Positions 25,370 through 37,555 of a stretch of 64,000 bases of DNA are shown here, one piece after another. This DNA comes from Arthrobacter bambusae (GTDB taxonomy: Bacteria > Actinomycetota > Actinomycetes > Actinomycetales > Micrococcaceae): positions 124,001 through 188,000 of the forward strand of contig NZ_JAHHZS010000003.1 of assembly GCF_022606295.1 (NCBI RefSeq), in the 5' to 3' direction. The notes under the pieces are model-generated. The model worked only from the letters and a program-made list of their open reading frames with translations, was not told where the DNA came from and searched no databases. The translations under genes were made by a program, and so were the position numbers. Numbering within the stretch: position 1 is the first letter of the stretch; the number at the start of each line of letters is the position of its first letter.

Positions 25370-27271
25370 ATGAGCAAAGGATCGCCGATCAGCCCCTCGC
25401 TGATGGCTGCAAAGTCCGCTGGAGCCCCCAAGGCTCCGGAAAAGGTCGACCGTCCGGCTGACGCCGTCGTCGACACTGCTGCAACTCCCTCTCCTGTACT
25501 CGGGCCGAACAACGTTGTACCCCCAACGGTGATGACCGGCTCGGAAGCTATTGTCCGCTCGCTCGAAGAACTCGGCGTCGACGATATTTTTGGTTTGCCC
25601 GGTGGCGCGATCCTCCCCACCTATGACCCCTTGATGGCCTCCAAGATGAATCACGTCCTGGTCCGTCACGAACAGGGAGCCGGCCACGCAGCGCAAGGCT
25701 ACGCCATGGTTACCGGACGGGTTGGCGTCTGCATCGCCACCTCTGGCCCCGGCGCCACCAACCTCGTTACCGCCATCATGGATGCCCACATGGACTCCGT
25801 GCCCCTCGTTGCCATTACCGGCCAGGTATCGGCTTCCGTCATCGGCACCGATGCCTTCCAGGAAGCGGACATCGTCGGCATCACCATGCCGATCACCAAG
25901 CATTCCTTCCTGGTGACGGATCCCAACGACATTCCGCATGTCATGGCCGAGGCTTTCTACCTTGCGAGCACCGGGCGTCCCGGTCCCGTATTGGTGGACA
26001 TCGCCAAGAACGCCCAGCAGGGCACCATGACCTTCTCCTGGCCGCCCAAGATCGATTTGCCGGGCTATCGTCCGGTGGTCCGCGGCCACAACAAGCAGGT
26101 GCGCGAGGCTGCCCGGCTGATCGCTGCGGCAAACAAGCCCGTCCTGTATGTCGGCGGCGGTGTGGTCAAGGCCCACGCATCGGCCGAACTTCGTGAGCTC
26201 GCGGAACTCACCGGCGCTCCAGTGGTGACTACCCTCATGGCCCGCGGCGCGTTCCCGGATTCCCACCCCCAGCACGTCGGGATGCCCGGCATGCACGGCA
26301 CGGTTTCTGCGGTAACCGCGCTGCAGCAGTCTGATTTGTTGATCACCCTTGGTGCGCGCTTCGATGACCGCGTGACGGGTGTCCTCAGCACGTTCGCTCC
26401 GCACGCAAAGATCATCCACGCTGACATCGACCCCGCGGAGATCTCCAAGAACCGTACGGCCGACGTTCCGATCGTGGGCTCCGTCAAGGAGATCATTCCG
26501 GAACTGAGCGAGGCTGTCCGTACCGCTTTCGAACTGTCCGGCACCCCGGACCTCGGCGGCTGGTGGGCCTTCCTCAACAATCTCCGCGATACCTACCCCC
26601 TGGGTTGGACCGAACCGGATGACGGACTCAGCGCCCCCCAGCGGGTCATCGAACGCATCGGTGCGCTCACTGGTCCGGAAGGAATCTATGTCGCGGGCGT
26701 TGGCCAGCACCAGATGTGGGCTGCCCAATTCATCAAGTACGAGCGTCCCCATGCCTGGCTGAACTCCGGCGGTGCCGGCACCATGGGTTATGCCGTGCCG
26801 GCAGCCATGGGCGCCAAGGTCGGCGAACCCGACCGCGTGGTGTGGGCGATCGACGGCGACGGCTGCTTCCAAATGACGAACCAGGAACTGGCCACCTGCG
26901 CCATCAACAAAATCCCCATCAAGGTTGCCATCATCAACAACTCCTCGCTGGGCATGGTGCGCCAGTGGCAGACCCTCTTCTACGAAGGCCGCTACTCCAA
27001 CACCGACCTGAACACCGGCCACGACACCGTCCGCATCCCGGACTTCGTCAAGCTGGCAGACGCCTACGGCTGTGCCGCGTTCCGCTGCGAACGGGACGAG
27101 GACATCGACGCCACCATCCAGAAGGCCTTGGAAATCAATGACCGTCCCGTGGTCATCGACTTCGTGGTCAGCCCGAACTCCATGGTGTGGCCGATGGTCC
27201 CCTCCGGAGTCTCGAACGACCAGATCCAGGTTGCCCGCAACATGACCCCGGAATGGGAAGAGGAGGACTAG
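25370..27271 (+). CDS. ilvB: Acetolactate synthase, large (catalytic) subunit
   Basis: ThDP- and FAD-dependent enzyme that condenses pyruvate with pyruvate or 2-ketobutyrate, the first common step of branched-chain amino-acid synthesis. 633 residues, with about 50 extra N-terminal residues. The ThDP glutamate is in [14 protein letters not shown] (about 102-115), FAD-region blocks follow, and [12 protein letters not shown] with [12 protein letters not shown] (about 493-530) binds Mg-ThDP. AGGAAGAG precedes the ATG. Two bases separate it from ilvN. Confidence 0.97.
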   Translation: MSKGSPISPSLMAAKSAGAPKAPEKVDRPADAVVDTAATPSPVLGPNNVVPPTVMTGSEAIVRSLEELGVDDIFGLPGGAILPTYDPLMASKMNHVLVRHEQGAGHAAQGYAMVTGRVGVCIATSGPGATNLVTAIMDAHMDSVPLVAITGQVSASVIGTDAFQEADIVGITMPITKHSFLVTDPNDIPHVMAEAFYLASTGRPGPVLVDIAKNAQQGTMTFSWPPKIDLPGYRPVVRGHNKQVREAARLIAAANKPVLYVGGGVVKAHASAELRELAELTGAPVVTTLMARGAFPDSHPQHVGMPGMHGTVSAVTALQQSDLLITLGARFDDRVTGVLSTFAPHAKIIHADIDPAEISKNRTADVPIVGSVKEIIPELSEAVRTAFELSGTPDLGGWWAFLNNLRDTYPLGWTEPDDGLSAPQRVIERIGALTGPEGIYVAGVGQHQMWAAQFIKYERPHAWLNSGGAGTMGYAVPAAMGAKVGEPDRVVWAIDGDGCFQMTNQELATCAINKIPIKVAIINNSSLGMVRQWQTLFYEGRYSNTDLNTGHDTVRIPDFVKLADAYGCAAFRCERDEDIDATIQKALEINDRPVVIDFVVSPNSMVWPMVPSGVSNDQIQVARNMTPEWEEED

Positions 27272-27273
27272 CC

Positions 27274-28894
<1,621 letters not shown>

Positions 28895-28987
28895 TCAAGG
28901 GAACCGTTGAAGCAGCGGCAAGAGCCGTAGCAATTCAACACAGAACGCCGTTCGGGATAGGCTCGAAATGAAGCCGCCCGGCATGGA

Positions 28988-29015
28988 GGCCGGACCCGGT
29001 ATACCGGGTCCGGCC
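28988..29015 (+). terminator. Terminator-like palindrome between ilvC and serA
   Basis: A perfect 28-bp palindrome: GGCCGGACCCGG, TATA, CCGGGTCCGGCC, followed by TTCGTCGTC. It stands 93 bases after ilvC. The very stable stem suggests a terminator for ilvBNC despite a poor T-run. Confidence 0.65.
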
Positions 29016-29078
29016 TTCGTCGTCAAAGAATCGTTTCACCAAAACCCCACCTGAAAAAGAGAGCTAAAGAGGTCACCG

Positions 29079-30674
29079 GTGACTAGCACCAAGCCAGTAG
29101 TACTCCTCGCTGAGGAACTTTCGCCCGCCACGATCGAAGCCCTTGGTCCGGACTTCGAAATCCGTCAAACCGACGGTGCGGACCGCTCCCAGCTGCTCTC
29201 CGCAATCGTCGACGTCGACGCCATCCTCGTGCGTTCAGCCACCCAGGTGGATGCCGAGGCAATTGCCGCAGCCAAGAACCTCAAGATCATCGCTCGTGCC
29301 GGAGTGGGCCTGGACAACGTGGACATCAAGGCCGCCACCCAGGCCGGCGTCATGGTGGTCAACGCCCCGACGTCGAACATTGTGTCCGCCGCTGAACTCA
29401 CGGTCGGCCACATCCTCAGCCTTGCCCGCCACATCCCGCAGGCCAGCTCCGCACTGAAGGGCGGCGAGTGGAAGCGCTCCAAGTACACGGGCATCGAACT
29501 TTTCGAGAAGAAGATCGGCATCATCGGCCTCGGACGCATCGGCGCGCTCGTGGCCGCCCGCCTGCAGGGCTTCGAGACTGAGATTCTCGCCTACGACCCG
29601 TACATCACCTCCGCCCGCGCCGCCCAGCTCGGCGTCAAGCTCGTCACCCTGGATGAGCTTCTGGAGAAGTCGGACTTCATCACCATCCACATGCCCAAGA
29701 CCCCGGAAACAGTGGGCATGCTGGGCGCAGATGCCTTCAAGAAGATGAAGGAAACGGCGTATGTGGTCAACGTAGCCCGTGGCGGCCTGATCGACGAAGA
29801 AGCCCTTCATGAGGCTTTGGAAGACGGCCAGATCGCCGGCGCAGGCGTCGACGTCTTCGTCAAGGAGCCGAGCACCGACCTGCCGTTCTTCGGCATGGAC
29901 AACGTCATCGTGACGCCCCACCTGGGCGCCTCGACGGACGAAGCCCAGGAAAAGGCCGGCGTTTCCGTGGCAAAGTCAGTGCGCCTCGCCCTCGCCGGCG
30001 AACTCGTTCCGGATGCCGTCAACGTCGCCGGGGGCGTGATTGCCTCCGACGTCCGCCCCGGAATCCCCCTGATCGAGAAGCTCGGCCGGATCTTCACGGC
30101 CCTGACCCACGCATCCCTGACGCAGATCGATGTCGAGGTCGCGGGCGAAATCTCCAGCCTCGACGTGAAGGTCCTCGAGCTGGCAGCGCTCAAGGGCGTT
30201 TTCGCCGACGTCGTGACCGAGCAGGTCTCCTACGTCAACGCACCCGTCATCGCCGAGCAGCGCGGCATCAACACCCGCCTGATCACGACGCCGGAAGCCG
30301 AGGACTACCGCAACGTCCTGACCATCCGCGGGGCACTGAGCGACGGCTCCCAGATCTCCGTGGCCGGGACGCTCACCGGGCCCAAGCAGGTCCAGAAGCT
30401 CGTGGGCGTCAACGGCTACGATGTCGAAATCCCGATCAGCGAGCACTTGGTGGTTGTTTCCTACGCGGACCGTCCGGGTGTCATCGGCACCATCGGCCAC
30501 ATCCTGGGCATGAACAACATCAACATCGGCGGCATGCAGGTGGCCCGCCAGAGCGAAGGCGGCCAGGTTCTGGCGCTGCTCACTATTGACACTTCCGTGC
30601 CGCAGCAGGTCCTTGAAGCCATCAAGGCCGGCATCGGCGCGGACATGGTCCGCGAAGTGGATCTGGAAGACTAG
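29079..30674 (+). CDS. serA: D-3-phosphoglycerate dehydrogenase
   Basis: First enzyme of serine synthesis. 531 residues, the long actinobacterial form: substrate domain, NAD domain with IGIIGLGRIGALVAARL (about 147-163), catalytic Arg/Glu/His of the hydroxyacid dehydrogenases (MVVNAPTSNIVSAAE, VNVARGGLIDEEAL, TPHLGASTDEAQ), an intervening domain at about 315-450 and a C-terminal ACT domain (VVVSYADRPGVIGTIGHILG, about 455-531) for serine control. GTG start with AAAGAGG upstream. Confidence 0.96.
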   Translation: MTSTKPVVLLAEELSPATIEALGPDFEIRQTDGADRSQLLSAIVDVDAILVRSATQVDAEAIAAAKNLKIIARAGVGLDNVDIKAATQAGVMVVNAPTSNIVSAAELTVGHILSLARHIPQASSALKGGEWKRSKYTGIELFEKKIGIIGLGRIGALVAARLQGFETEILAYDPYITSARAAQLGVKLVTLDELLEKSDFITIHMPKTPETVGMLGADAFKKMKETAYVVNVARGGLIDEEALHEALEDGQIAGAGVDVFVKEPSTDLPFFGMDNVIVTPHLGASTDEAQEKAGVSVAKSVRLALAGELVPDAVNVAGGVIASDVRPGIPLIEKLGRIFTALTHASLTQIDVEVAGEISSLDVKVLELAALKGVFADVVTEQVSYVNAPVIAEQRGINTRLITTPEAEDYRNVLTIRGALSDGSQISVAGTLTGPKQVQKLVGVNGYDVEIPISEHLVVVSYADRPGVIGTIGHILGMNNINIGGMQVARQSEGGQVLALLTIDTSVPQQVLEAIKAGIGADMVREVDLED

Positions 30675-30727
30675 CATCCCAACCGCTTGAGCTAGAAATG
30701 TGTGCCGCACTTCACATCGGCGACATA

Positions 30728-30793
30728 TTATTGGCCGGTCTGCCTACAATGGCTTGGTCCGAAATTCGGAACCGGCGGCAGGCCGGCCAATAA
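30728..30793. repeat. Large imperfect inverted repeat between serA and the ABC permease gene
   Basis: Outer arms TTATTGGCCGGtCTGCC (30728-30744) and GGCAGgCCGGCCAATAA (30777-30793) pair at 16 of 17 positions, and the 32-base interior holds a second palindrome, TCCGAAATTCGGA (30758-30770). The right arm is followed by CTTTTG. It starts 54 bases after serA and may terminate it. Confidence 0.75.
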
Positions 30794-30884
30794 CTTTTGC
30801 ACGCACCCGGTGGATTCCTCTTGCCTCGGCATGGTTCCTGGGACAGCAGTGTGCACACCCGCAATCCAGGACTCAGGGAGCCCT

Positions 30885-33689
30885 ATGAACGCCGTCCAGA
30901 GGTTCATCAGAAGCCGTGTGCTTCTGCTGACCGCGGCCATTTTGATCGTCGCCATGTGTTTGTCCGTATTCATCCAGAGCCAGTCGCAGGCCGCACTGAA
31001 CCGGACAGTGGATGAGAACTCACGCGGCCTGTACGACATTCTGGTCCAGGCCAAGTCCGCGAACACCAAGGACGGCGGGGCCCTCCTCCAGCCGGACATC
31101 GCGAATGGCCAGGGTGGCATCAGCTTCCCGCAACTCGAGAAGATCCGCGGGCTGAGCGGTGCGGCCGTCGCGGCGCCCATCAGCCTCGTCTCCCGGGTGA
31201 CGCAGAACCTGGAAACTCCGCGGCTTGATGCCATGGATTACCTTGGCTACAACGCGGGCCTGGCTGGTGGAGCCACTGCGGGGGATCCGACTGGAACGGA
31301 CGCCAAGAAATGGCCCGCACCGGAGTCCGTGCTCCCCGCGCAGCCCAAGAAGTACCGCCTGACCGCCACCGCCGTGAGCTCCGACGGAGTGTCCCAGCAG
31401 ACCCTCTTCCAGACCAGTGCTGAAGGCACGCTCGGCAAGGGGCAGGTCATAGAACAGCAGACTGCCGGCGGCAAGAGCATCCGCATCGCCGGCCCGGCGG
31501 GGGAGACCGGCATCAAGTTCCCTGCGCCTGCCGGTGGCTCGGAACACAACCTTTTCAATCTTTCCGTGGCGCTGCCCATGGCTCCCCAGGTCACCGAGTC
31601 GGTTGTCGCCGTCGACCCGACAGCTGAACGCGCGCTCCTGGGCTCGGCCGGAGACTTCCTCGCGCCGCTGCAGAAGGCTCCGCCGCCCGACACCCGCAAC
31701 GCCGGAGCCATCGGCCGCTACTTCGAACAACTCTTCGCGAAGAGCCCTACGCAGCAGGAACTCGAACAAGGCCCGGATTTCATGGGCGTCAACCTCAAAT
31801 ACTGGGCACCCCTCATGACCCAGTACCAGCAGGCAAAGCTGTCCGGCCAGATCACGGATGCCTCGCAGGCCATCCCCTTGATCGTCCGGCAGGGAACTTC
31901 GCTGGATCTGAAGTATTCGGTCAAGATCCAGGAAATCGACGATTCGGGCAATGTCGTCAACGACGTCGGCACTGTCTCGCGTTCGTTGGACAAGGATTAC
32001 CTGCCCTTCGTGTCAAAGTCGCCCTTCGCCCTGGAATGGCCTGGATCAACGGACCACAGCCAGTTGCTCGGCAACACGGGCAACTTCAGCCAAGGCCTGT
32101 ACCAGCCCGCCGAGTGGAGCACGGACTTCGCAGGGGCACCCAAGTACACGGACGGCGCAACCTCCGCGAATGGCGCCGTCGGCAAGTCCGCGACACCGGG
32201 CGACTGGGTAACCGTCAACAAACTGCCCGAGAAATCGGCCTTCGGGGCGATCGTGGACCAGAGCCAGCGCAAGCCCGTCGACGAACGTTCGTACCGGGAG
32301 AACCTCTCCACCGGCTCGAAGCCGGCCACTCCGCTGCCCATGGTCTATGGAACGTTCGATCCGGCCCAGATCCAGAAGGCGGCCGGCGACGTCAACAAGC
32401 TGCCCTTGGGCGGCTATGACCCGGCACCGATGACGCTCCAGAAGGATGCTTCGGGCAATGACACCGCAGCCAAGGGCCTCAAGCCTTCGTTGAGCGCCAC
32501 CGGCCTGGTCAGCCAGTCCGCCGGCGCCATCACCGACTACTACGGCCTTGCCGCAGCGCGCGGTTACGACTCCAACGCCAACGTCATCGACGCCGTCCGG
32601 GTCCGCGCCAGCGCGCCGGGCAACTGGAAACAAGCCCAACCGGAGGTCGACAAGCTCGCGGCCCAGATCCGCGACATGGGTCTCGAAGCCACGGTGGTGG
32701 CCGGCTCCGCGCGTGAAGACGCCAACATCTTCGTTCCGGGATACTCCAAGGACGACGCCGGCAAGGAATCCGCGCTGGGCACCGTGCAACAGTCGTGGGT
32801 CCGGCAGGATGCCGCCGACGCCGTTTCCGGTTCCCTGACGGGCACCAATATCACCCTCCTCTTCCTGACGCTGTGCGGGGCCACCCTCCTGACCGGCGCT
32901 TCGACAGTCAGCTATATCCGCCAGCGTCGCAGCGAAGCGGGGATACTCCGTGCCATGGGCTGGACCCAAAGAAAGATCCGCAGCTGGGTCCTTGAGGAGT
33001 TCGGCATCGGTGCGGCGATTGTTGCCGTGGCCGGCATTGCGCTGAGCCTTCTGAGTTGGAACCTGGCTACCGTCATTGTTTCCGCATCAGTGCTGCTCAT
33101 CTACTGCGGAGCTGCGTACATCGCGGCCCAGCAATTGCGGCACCGCGACGTCGTCGACCAGGAACCCCAACACGACGAGCGGCTGATCGCAGTTGATTCG
33201 CCCCTGACGTTTGCGTACCGCCAACTGGTCACCCACCGGTTCAGCTCGGTGGCGCTGGCCGTGGCCGTGGGCGTGTTCGGAGCGGCCGTTGGTGCCCTGA
33301 TCGCCTTGCTCATCGACATCCCGCGCGCGGCCGGGGCCAGTGCCCTCAGCGGCCTTGCCTCCGCCACCGTCGCGCTGCCGAGCGTCATCCTGGCAGTCTG
33401 CGGAGTGCTCGTGGGCCTCGTGCTGACCTTGGTCACCGGTCGCTTCGAGCTCCAGGCCAGGCGCGAGCAGCTCGGCACGCTCAGGGCCATGGGCTGGAAC
33501 CCGGACATGCTGGGACAGGTCCGATTCTTCGAAAATGCCTTGGTCGGAGCCGCGGCACTGATCCTGGGCGTCCTGGGGGCGCTGGGCCTGGGCCTGCTGC
33601 TCGCTCCCTATGCCGCACTTTGGGCCGCTTTGGCCGGAGTGGTGGCAGTACTTTGCTGGATTCCCATTGCAACGAAAGTGGTCAAATGA
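30885..33689 (+). CDS. FtsX-like ABC transporter permease
   Basis: 934 residues. One N-terminal membrane helix (about 12-32) is followed by a roughly 620-residue extracytoplasmic region, then membrane segments from about 655 to the end: a first FtsX-type domain with the coupling region YIRQRRSEAGILRAMGWTQ and a second with LQARREQLGTLRAMGWNPD. This is the mechanotransmission layout of MacB/LolC-like exporters, not an importer. AGGGAG precedes the ATG at 30885; the open frame upstream is not supported. Its stop overlaps the ATPase start by four bases. The cargo is unknown; lipoprotein or peptide export is possible. Confidence 0.88.
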   Translation: MNAVQRFIRSRVLLLTAAILIVAMCLSVFIQSQSQAALNRTVDENSRGLYDILVQAKSANTKDGGALLQPDIANGQGGISFPQLEKIRGLSGAAVAAPISLVSRVTQNLETPRLDAMDYLGYNAGLAGGATAGDPTGTDAKKWPAPESVLPAQPKKYRLTATAVSSDGVSQQTLFQTSAEGTLGKGQVIEQQTAGGKSIRIAGPAGETGIKFPAPAGGSEHNLFNLSVALPMAPQVTESVVAVDPTAERALLGSAGDFLAPLQKAPPPDTRNAGAIGRYFEQLFAKSPTQQELEQGPDFMGVNLKYWAPLMTQYQQAKLSGQITDASQAIPLIVRQGTSLDLKYSVKIQEIDDSGNVVNDVGTVSRSLDKDYLPFVSKSPFALEWPGSTDHSQLLGNTGNFSQGLYQPAEWSTDFAGAPKYTDGATSANGAVGKSATPGDWVTVNKLPEKSAFGAIVDQSQRKPVDERSYRENLSTGSKPATPLPMVYGTFDPAQIQKAAGDVNKLPLGGYDPAPMTLQKDASGNDTAAKGLKPSLSATGLVSQSAGAITDYYGLAAARGYDSNANVIDAVRVRASAPGNWKQAQPEVDKLAAQIRDMGLEATVVAGSAREDANIFVPGYSKDDAGKESALGTVQQSWVRQDAADAVSGSLTGTNITLLFLTLCGATLLTGASTVSYIRQRRSEAGILRAMGWTQRKIRSWVLEEFGIGAAIVAVAGIALSLLSWNLATVIVSASVLLIYCGAAYIAAQQLRHRDVVDQEPQHDERLIAVDSPLTFAYRQLVTHRFSSVALAVAVGVFGAAVGALIALLIDIPRAAGASALSGLASATVALPSVILAVCGVLVGLVLTLVTGRFELQARREQLGTLRAMGWNPDMLGQVRFFENALVGAAALILGVLGALGLGLLLAPYAALWAALAGVVAVLCWIPIATKVVK

Positions 33690-34441
33690 CTGACAATCTC
33701 GAACCCGATCTGACCGCGACCACGGAATCCACCGACGAGTCGTTCCAGACCCGCGCCAACACCATCGTGAGGGCTGCGGACCACGGCATGCCCTTGCAGT
33801 TGAGCAACATCACCATCCGCTACGGCGGCGACAAGGGCGGGGCGGAGCCGGTCACCGTCGTCGAGGACTTCAACCTGACCTTGCACGCCGGTGAGATGCA
33901 CTGTGTCGCCGGGCGAAGCGGCTCAGGCAAGACCAGCATCCTGACGGTGGGAGCGGGACTCACGCTTCCGACGTCGGGCCGTGTCCTCTGGGAGGGCGAC
34001 TCCCTCGAGAAGATGGGCGACGACGAAATCGCCGACCGCCGCCGCGCCCTGATCGGGTACGTGGACCAAGGCGGCGCCTTGATCGACGGCATGAGCGCTT
34101 TGGAGAATGTGCTGTTGCCGGCCGTTCCCGACGGCGAAGTGGAGCAGCGCACCGAAATGGCCAAGGACCTGCTGGACCTGGTGGGCCTCGGCCGGCGCAT
34201 GCGCCACCGTCCGGCACAGCTTTCCGGTGGTGAGCGCCAGCGTGTCGCGATCGCCCGCGCCTTGATCCTGGGCACCCGCGTCCTGGTGGTCGACGAGCCA
34301 ACGGCCAGCCTGGACCGCACCTCTGCCAACCGCATCATCAGCATCCTGAAGGACACCACCAGTGACGGGATCGCCGTGCTGGTGGCGTCGCACGACCATG
34401 AGCTTGTCAGGCTCAGCGATACGCTGACTGAATTGAACTAG
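33686..34441 (+). CDS. ABC transporter ATP-binding protein (MacB/LolD type)
   Basis: 251 residues, ATPase partner of the FtsX-like permease. Walker A GRSGSGKTS at about 77-85, signature LSGGERQRVAIARAL, Walker B VLVVDEPTASLD and the switch histidine in LVASHDHE are all present, so it should be active. About 35 residues precede the nucleotide-binding domain. ATG overlaps the permease stop (ATGA), so the pair is translationally coupled. Confidence 0.94.
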   Translation: MTDNLEPDLTATTESTDESFQTRANTIVRAADHGMPLQLSNITIRYGGDKGGAEPVTVVEDFNLTLHAGEMHCVAGRSGSGKTSILTVGAGLTLPTSGRVLWEGDSLEKMGDDEIADRRRALIGYVDQGGALIDGMSALENVLLPAVPDGEVEQRTEMAKDLLDLVGLGRRMRHRPAQLSGGERQRVAIARALILGTRVLVVDEPTASLDRTSANRIISILKDTTSDGIAVLVASHDHELVRLSDTLTELN

Positions 34442-34517
34442 CAACCGATGCCTCCTGACCGGTCGCCATAGGCGGCCGGTCCGGTCTTCCATCTCCAAGA
34501 GAAGGTAACTTCGTAGA

Positions 34518-36077
34518 GTGACGTCTCCAGATAAACCCCCGTTCTACATCACCACTGCCATTACGTATCCGAACGGCGAGCCGCACATCGGGCATGCCTA
34601 CGAGTACATCGCCACCGACGCGATGGCCCGTTTCAAGCGCCTCGATGGCTATGACGTGATGTTCTTGACGGGCACGGACGAGCACGGCATGAAGATTGCC
34701 CAGGCGGCGGAGAAGGAAGGCATCGCGCCGAAGCAGCTCGTGGACCGGAATGCCGAAATCTACAAGGCTGCCCACGCTGCCTTGGGTATTTCCTACGACC
34801 GCTTCATCCGCACGACGGACGCCGATCACTACGCCGCTTCCCAGACCATCTGGAAGAAGATGGAAGCCAAGGGCGACATCTACTTGTCCAAGTACGAGGG
34901 CTGGTACTCAGTCCGCGACGAGGCTTATTACACCGAGGACGAGACCGTCCTGAAGGACGACGGCGGCCGCTACTCACGCGATACCGACACGGAAGTGACC
35001 TGGACCGCGGAGGAGAGCTACTTCTTCCGGCTGTCCGCCTACCAGGACAGGTTGCTGGCCTTGTACGAGGAGCAACCGGAATTCGGCGCTCCCCAGTACC
35101 GCTTCAACGAGGTCATCAGCTTTGTCAAGCAGGGCCTGCAGGACTTGTCCATCAGCCGGACGACTTTCGACTGGGGCGTCCCGGTTCCGGGGAACGACAA
35201 GCACGTCATGTACGTGTGGGTAGATGCCCTGACCAATTACCTGACCGGGGTCGGCTACCCGGATGCCGATTCGGAGGCGTTCCGTAAGTTCTGGCCGGCA
35301 GACGTCCACATCATCGGCAAGGACATCTCACGGTTCCATGCGATTTTCTGGCCCGCCTTCCTCATGAGCGCCGGCCTGGAACTGCCCAAGCGGGTCATGA
35401 TCCATGGCTTCCTGACCAACAATGGCGTCAAGATGTCCAAGTCCCTCGGCAACGTGGTGGCGCCCAAGGACTTCGTGGATCAGTACGGCCTGGACCAGGT
35501 GCGCTTCTTCTTCCTCCGCGAAGTGCCCTTCGGCGCCGACGGCAGCTACAACCACGAGGCCATTGTGGGCCGCATGAACGCGGACCTTGCCAACAACTTC
35601 GGCAACCTGGCGCAACGTTCGCTGTCCATGGTGGCCAAGAACTGCGAGGGCAAGGTGCCGGTTCCCGGTGAGTTCTCGGCCGAGGACTCGGCGCTGCTGG
35701 CACAAACGGGCGCACTGCTGGACGTGGCCCGCGCAGCCTTCGAGAAGCAGGAATTCAGCCGTGCCCTCGAGGCGATCTGGGCCGTCCTGGGTGACACGAA
35801 CGCGTACTTCGCCGAGCAGGCCCCGTGGGTGCTGCGCAAGACCGACGTCGAGCGCATGAACACGGTCCTGTACGTCACGCTGGAAGTAGTCCGGATCGTG
35901 GCGATACTCGTCCAGCCGGTCATGCCGACGTCGGCGGCCAAGCTGCTTGAGGTGCTGGGACAGCCCGACGGCGAGGCGCGCCAGTTCGCGGCCATCGCCA
36001 CGCCGATCGTCCCCGGCACGGAGCTCCCGGCTCCAGCCCCGGTCTTCCCGCGTTACGAAGAGCCCGCCGAATCCTAA
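34518..36077 (+). CDS. metG: Methionyl-tRNA synthetase
   Basis: Class I synthetase, 519 residues. HIGH motif PHIGHAYEY near residue 24 and KMSKSLGN near residue 305 are intact; the anticodon-binding helical domain follows to the end. The connective region [20 protein letters not shown] has no zinc cysteines, so this is the zinc-free short form without the C-terminal tRNA-binding extension. GTG start. The stop codon is embedded in the first unit of the repeat array at 36076. Confidence 0.96.
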   Translation: MTSPDKPPFYITTAITYPNGEPHIGHAYEYIATDAMARFKRLDGYDVMFLTGTDEHGMKIAQAAEKEGIAPKQLVDRNAEIYKAAHAALGISYDRFIRTTDADHYAASQTIWKKMEAKGDIYLSKYEGWYSVRDEAYYTEDETVLKDDGGRYSRDTDTEVTWTAEESYFFRLSAYQDRLLALYEEQPEFGAPQYRFNEVISFVKQGLQDLSISRTTFDWGVPVPGNDKHVMYVWVDALTNYLTGVGYPDADSEAFRKFWPADVHIIGKDISRFHAIFWPAFLMSAGLELPKRVMIHGFLTNNGVKMSKSLGNVVAPKDFVDQYGLDQVRFFFLREVPFGADGSYNHEAIVGRMNADLANNFGNLAQRSLSMVAKNCEGKVPVPGEFSAEDSALLAQTGALLDVARAAFEKQEFSRALEAIWAVLGDTNAYFAEQAPWVLRKTDVERMNTVLYVTLEVVRIVAILVQPVMPTSAAKLLEVLGQPDGEARQFAAIATPIVPGTELPAPAPVFPRYEEPAES

Positions 36078-36287
36078 ACGCCCGCTCACTTATACCGCCT
36101 TTTGGGCAAACGCCCGCTCAGCTATACGGTGCCTGACGCAAACGCCCGCTCAGCTATACGGTGCCTGACGCAAACGCCCGCTCGGATCCGGTCCGTCGGC
36201 CGTGCAGATCGGAGCGGGCGTTTGTCTTTTCTCCCTCTTATGTGAGCGGGGATCGACGGAAGGTGCCATATATGTGAGCGGGCGTCG
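36076..36287. repeat. Array of 32-bp units, four direct and three inverted, between metG and leuB
   Basis: Direct units start at 36076, 36108, 36140 and 36172; the second and third are identical over 32 bases. Each begins AAACGCCCGCTC and, in the first three, continues with A, two bases and TATA. Inverted cores GAGCGGG stand at 36212, 36244 and 36276, again at 32-base steps. Direct unit 4 and inverted unit 1 form a hairpin, AAACGCCCGCTC (36172-36183) with GAGCGGGCGTTT (36212-36223), followed by GTCTTTT, which probably terminates metG. Confidence 0.85.
36172..36230 (+). terminator. Probable metG terminator inside the 32-bp array
   Basis: Perfect 12-bp stem AAACGCCCGCTC/GAGCGGGCGTTT with a 28-base interior, followed by GTCTTTT. 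Confidence 0.65.
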
Positions 36288-36297
36288 GGAGCCCGGG

Positions 36298-36316
36298 GCG
36301 TTCAAATGGTGAGACG
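36298..36316. promoter_or_regulatory. Candidate IclR-type operator upstream of leuB
   Basis: TGAGACG at 36310-36316, identical to the ilvD half-site, with a degenerate left arm GCGTTCA five bases before it. It lies 39 bases upstream of the leuB start. The ilvB region has the matching left arm GCGTCCA. Confidence 0.5.
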
Positions 36317-36355
36317 ATTTTGACCAGAATGTGGATGCGTTGGCAGTCTGAAAAC

Positions 36356-37420
36356 ATGAGCGCAACGCAATCCGCCGCAACGATCAACCTGGCTGTCATT
36401 CCCGGCGACGGCATTGGCCCCGAAGTCATTGCCGAAGCCCTCAAGGTCCTGGAAAAGGTCGTCGCCGAAGAGGGCGTCACCCTGGAGCAGACCGAATACA
36501 AGCTCGGAGCCCAGCACTGGCTCGAAACCGGCGAAACCCTCCCGGACGAGGTCCTGGCCGATCTGCGTACCCGCGACGCCATCCTCTTCGGCGCTGTCGG
36601 CGCGGCCCCGGGGGACACCCGCATTCCTTCCGGCATCATCGAACGCGAGATGCTGCTCAAGCTTCGCTTCAGCCTCGACCACTTCGTGAACCTGCGCCCG
36701 TCGCGGCTCTACGGCACGGTGGGCAGCCCGCTCGCCAATCCCGGCACCATCGATTTCATCGTGGTCCGCGAAGGTACCGAGGGGCCTTACGTCGGCAACG
36801 GCGGTACGCTGCGCGGCGGGACCCCCCATGAGGTTGCCACCGAGGTATCGCTCAACACTGCCCACGGCGTCGAGCGCGTGGTCCGTGACGCCTTCCGCCG
36901 CGCCAGCGAGCGTCCCCGCAAGCATGTCACCCTGGTCCACAAGCACAATGTCCTGGTCTTCGCGGGCCATTTGTGGAAGCGCACTGTCGAGGCCGTGGCC
37001 AAGGAATTCCCCGAGGTCACCCACGATTACCTCCACATCGACGCCGCCACCATCTTCATGGTCACCGATCCCTCCCGCTTCGACGTGATCGTCACCGACA
37101 ACCTCTTCGGCGACATCATCACGGACCTCGCCGCTGCCATCACCGGGGGCATCGGGTTGGCAGCCTCGGGCAACATCAATATGGACCGGACTGCGCCCTC
37201 CATGTTCGAACCCGTCCACGGTTCCGCCCCGGACATCGCCGGGCAGCAGAAAGCGGATCCGACCGCCGCCATCCTGTCCGCGGCCCTGCTGCTGGACCAC
37301 CTCGGCTACACGGCGGCCGCCCGGAGGATCGAAACCGCCGTCGTCGCCGATATCGAAAGCCGCGACGGCGATAGCCGCAGCACCGCGGCCATCGGCGACG
37401 CCATCGCTGCCGCACTCTAG
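36356..37420 (+). CDS. leuB: 3-isopropylmalate dehydrogenase
   Basis: Oxidises and decarboxylates 3-isopropylmalate in leucine synthesis. 354 residues. [15 protein letters not shown] near residue 14, [14 protein letters not shown], and the metal/NAD region [24 protein letters not shown] followed by [14 protein letters not shown] are typical. I start at the ATG at 36356; an in-frame ATG at 36320 adds 12 residues that do not fit the family. Confidence 0.96.
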   Translation: MSATQSAATINLAVIPGDGIGPEVIAEALKVLEKVVAEEGVTLEQTEYKLGAQHWLETGETLPDEVLADLRTRDAILFGAVGAAPGDTRIPSGIIEREMLLKLRFSLDHFVNLRPSRLYGTVGSPLANPGTIDFIVVREGTEGPYVGNGGTLRGGTPHEVATEVSLNTAHGVERVVRDAFRRASERPRKHVTLVHKHNVLVFAGHLWKRTVEAVAKEFPEVTHDYLHIDAATIFMVTDPSRFDVIVTDNLFGDIITDLAAAITGGIGLAASGNINMDRTAPSMFEPVHGSAPDIAGQQKADPTAAILSAALLLDHLGYTAAARRIETAVVADIESRDGDSRSTAAIGDAIAAAL

Positions 37421-37555
37421 GGCCTGTACTGGCATTTTGGGGTCGGTGCCCGGGCGTAAGCTTTACTTGAATTATTTACCTGCTGCCGTGGTCCGTCGCT
37501 GAACCATATCCTCCAAGAGATGGTTCGCTCTGCCTGGTAGCCGACTGGAGGAAAC

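Noticed and set aside
36076..36287. The 32-bp periodic array as a CRISPR.
   Set aside because: Units are contiguous with no spacers, the second half is inverted, two units are identical throughout, and no cas gene is present.
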